Origin: an uncultured Enterobacter sp.
Lineage (GTDB): Bacteria > Pseudomonadota > Gammaproteobacteria > Enterobacterales > Enterobacteriaceae
Direction: 5' to 3'
DNA: 5,091 nt
NCBI GenBank assembly: GCA_946477805.1
Contig: CAMKZP010000297.1
Location: forward strand, 1 to 5,091
Positions 3,895-5,091 of this stretch are shown piece by piece. A program made the position numbers and the translations under genes. The notes under the pieces are model-generated. The model was not told where the DNA came from and made no database searches. It worked only from the letters and a program-made list of their open reading frames with translations. Within the stretch, counting starts at the first letter, position 1. Every line of letters starts with the position of its first letter.

Positions 3895-5091
3895 TCACGC
3901 GTCGGTTTTTCGCCATCTGCGCGTCAGCACTTTTTCCACCTCAACGATCAGGAACATCACAAAGCCAACCAGCAGGGTGATGATCCAGTAGCGTAACGGC
4001 AGCGCTTCGGTGCCAAACAGCATCTGCATAAACGGCGCGTAGATGATGAGAAGCTGCAGCAGCAGCAGCACGCCGCTCACCACCCAGATCCCTTTATTCG
4101 CCAGCAGGCCTTTGCTCAGGGAGAAACCGTCGGTTACGCGGCAGTTGAGCATATAGAACCACTGGGCCGTCACCAGAGTTTGCAGCAGCACGGTGCGGAT
4201 AAACTCCGGCGAGTAGCCGCGCGGCTGAAGCCAGGCCTCCAGCACAAAGGCGCTGATGGCAATCATCAGGCCGACAAACGCCACGCGCCAGATGGCGTAC
4301 CCGTCCATCACGTGCAGGTTGGCCTTGCGCGGCGGCCTGCTCATGATGTTCTTCTCGCCCGCTTCAAACGCCAGACCAAACGAAAGCGTGGCCGATGTCG
4401 CCATGTTCATCCACAGGATCAGCACCGGCGTAAGGGGGATCAGGTTCCCCGCCAGCAGCGCAATGATGATCAGTAACGCCTGGGCGATGTTGGTCGGAAT
4501 AATGAACAGAATGGTCTTTTTCAGGTTGTCGTAAACCCGGCGCCCTTCGTGTACCGCGCTGGCGATGGTGGCAAAGTTGTCGTCCGTTAACACCATGTCG
4601 GCGGCTTCTTTGGTGACTTCGGTACCCTTGATGCCCATCGCGATGCCGACGTCAGCCCGCTTGAGGGCCGGGGCGTCGTTCACGCCGTCGCCGGTCATCC
4701 CCACCACTTCCTGCTTGCTTTGCAGCGCCTGCACCAGGCGGAATTTATCCTCCGGGCTGGTTCGCGCAAAGATATCGTATTTTTGTGCAGCCTCGCTCAG
4801 CTGGTGGTCGTCCATCGCCTCCAGCTCGCGGCCGGTAATGGCGCTGGCGGCGTTGCCAATGCCCAGCATTTGCCCAATGCTCATGGCCGTTTGCGGGTGG
4901 TCGCCGGTGATCATCTTCACGCGAATACCGGCCTGCAGGCAGTCGGCAATGGCGGTGATGGCTTCCGGACGCGGAGGATCCATCATGCCGGCAATCCCGA
5001 GCAGGATGACGCCATCCTGCAGGTCAGGGTGATCCAGCTCGCGCTGCCCGTCGTTTGCCGGTTTCCAGGCTGCCGCCACCATGCGCAGCCC
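3895..5091 (-). CDS. P2-type cation-transporting ATPase, C-terminal 398 residues (5' partial)
   Basis: The frame runs to the right edge without a start, so about the last 40-45% of a roughly 900-residue pump is visible (numbered here from the edge; the first in-frame ATG is internal). Such pumps use ATP to move cations across the inner membrane. Seen are DPPR (38-41), MITGDH (60-65), the hinge motif TGDGVNDAPALKRADVGIAM (133-152), and six hydrophobic segments fitting M5-M10 (about 193-214, 218-240, 266-288, 297-317, 334-355, 368-389). The phosphorylated DKTGT loop lies outside the window. Aligned by eye to SERCA, the ion-site carboxylates Glu771, Asp800 and Glu908 become Gln204, Ser233 and Gln310, while Asn768, Asn796 and Thr799 are kept (Asn201, Asn229, Thr232). 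Ca2+ transport by the SERCA mechanism is therefore unlikely, and the ion is unknown. It ends 59 bp before ldtA with its own terminator. Confidence 0.9.
   Translation of the reverse strand, partial: GLRMVAAAWKPANDGQRELDHPDLQDGVILLGIAGMMDPPRPEAITAIADCLQAGIRVKMITGDHPQTAMSIGQMLGIGNAASAITGRELEAMDDHQLSEAAQKYDIFARTSPEDKFRLVQALQSKQEVVGMTGDGVNDAPALKRADVGIAMGIKGTEVTKEAADMVLTDDNFATIASAVHEGRRVYDNLKKTILFIIPTNIAQALLIIIALLAGNLIPLTPVLILWMNMATSATLSFGLAFEAGEKNIMSRPPRKANLHVMDGYAIWRVAFVGLMIAISAFVLEAWLQPRGYSPEFIRTVLLQTLVTAQWFYMLNCRVTDGFSLSKGLLANKGIWVVSGVLLLLQLLIIYAPFMQMLFGTEALPLRYWIITLLVGFVMFLIVEVEKVLTRRWRKTDA
4800..4807 (+). other. Chi-like octamer
   Basis: GCTGGTGG equals the E. coli RecBCD Chi sequence. It lies inside the ATPase gene. 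A second copy is on the minus strand at 978-985 (CCACCAGC on plus) inside cbl. They are expected at this frequency in enteric chromosomes and have no special meaning here. Confidence 0.5.

Noticed and set aside
4045..4071. CAG/CTG-rich triplet run in the ATPase gene
   Set aside because: It encodes the leucine-rich membrane helix M9 (GVLLLLQLLI) and is explained by codon use.

Overview
The window looks like the chromosome of an enteric gammaproteobacterium close to Enterobacter, Klebsiella or Leclercia. The evidence is the conserved block cbl - nac - tRNA-Asn - ldtA (erfK), near-full-length similarity of these proteins to their E. coli/Klebsiella counterparts, and GC-rich coding sequence. The species cannot be fixed from sequence reading alone. 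All intact protein genes lie on the minus strand; the tRNA is on the plus strand.

Left edge (1-504). This is an accessory, decayed region. An AT-rich (about 31% GC by hand count) 3' end of an unrecognised gene stops at 143. It is followed by a degraded fragment of an Rhs protein core (about 206-369), recognisable by WYGWDGDR and, in another frame, LAEKFQQEANVTFSAELVAMVDR-like sequence. The fragment has an internal deletion and a frameshift. This order resembles rhs loci, where AT-rich toxin-tip and immunity genes alternate with displaced core fragments. A strong imperfect hairpin (381-410) lies between the remnant and cbl.

Regulator pair (505-2469). Two LysR-type regulators are encoded: Cbl (sulfur starvation, CysB paralogue, GTG start) and Nac (nitrogen assimilation control). 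The nac upstream region carries a textbook sigma-54 -24/-12 promoter (2527-2542) and, about 150 bp further upstream, a 17-bp NtrC site (2660-2676). nac is therefore expected to be switched on by NtrC-phosphate under nitrogen limitation.

tRNA and attachment site (2744-2899). A tRNA-Asn(GTT) gene has a near-consensus sigma-70 promoter with exact 17-bp spacing and a GC-rich discriminator, and it ends in a strong hairpin terminator. Its 3' end contains the 17-bp sequence known as the integration core of the Yersinia high-pathogenicity island family. Only one copy is present and ldtA follows at once, so the site appears unoccupied on this side.

Envelope genes (2936-5091). LdtA, a periplasmic L,D-transpeptidase with signal peptide, LysM-like segment and a complete YkuD active site, is followed (rightward, so upstream in transcription) by the C-terminal 398 residues of a P2-type cation-transporting ATPase. 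Its start lies beyond the window. The ATPase lacks the three membrane carboxylates that bind Ca2+ in SERCA, which leaves its ion open. I found no clear new system; the most interesting parts are the Rhs-associated debris at the left edge and the unusual ion site of the ATPase.
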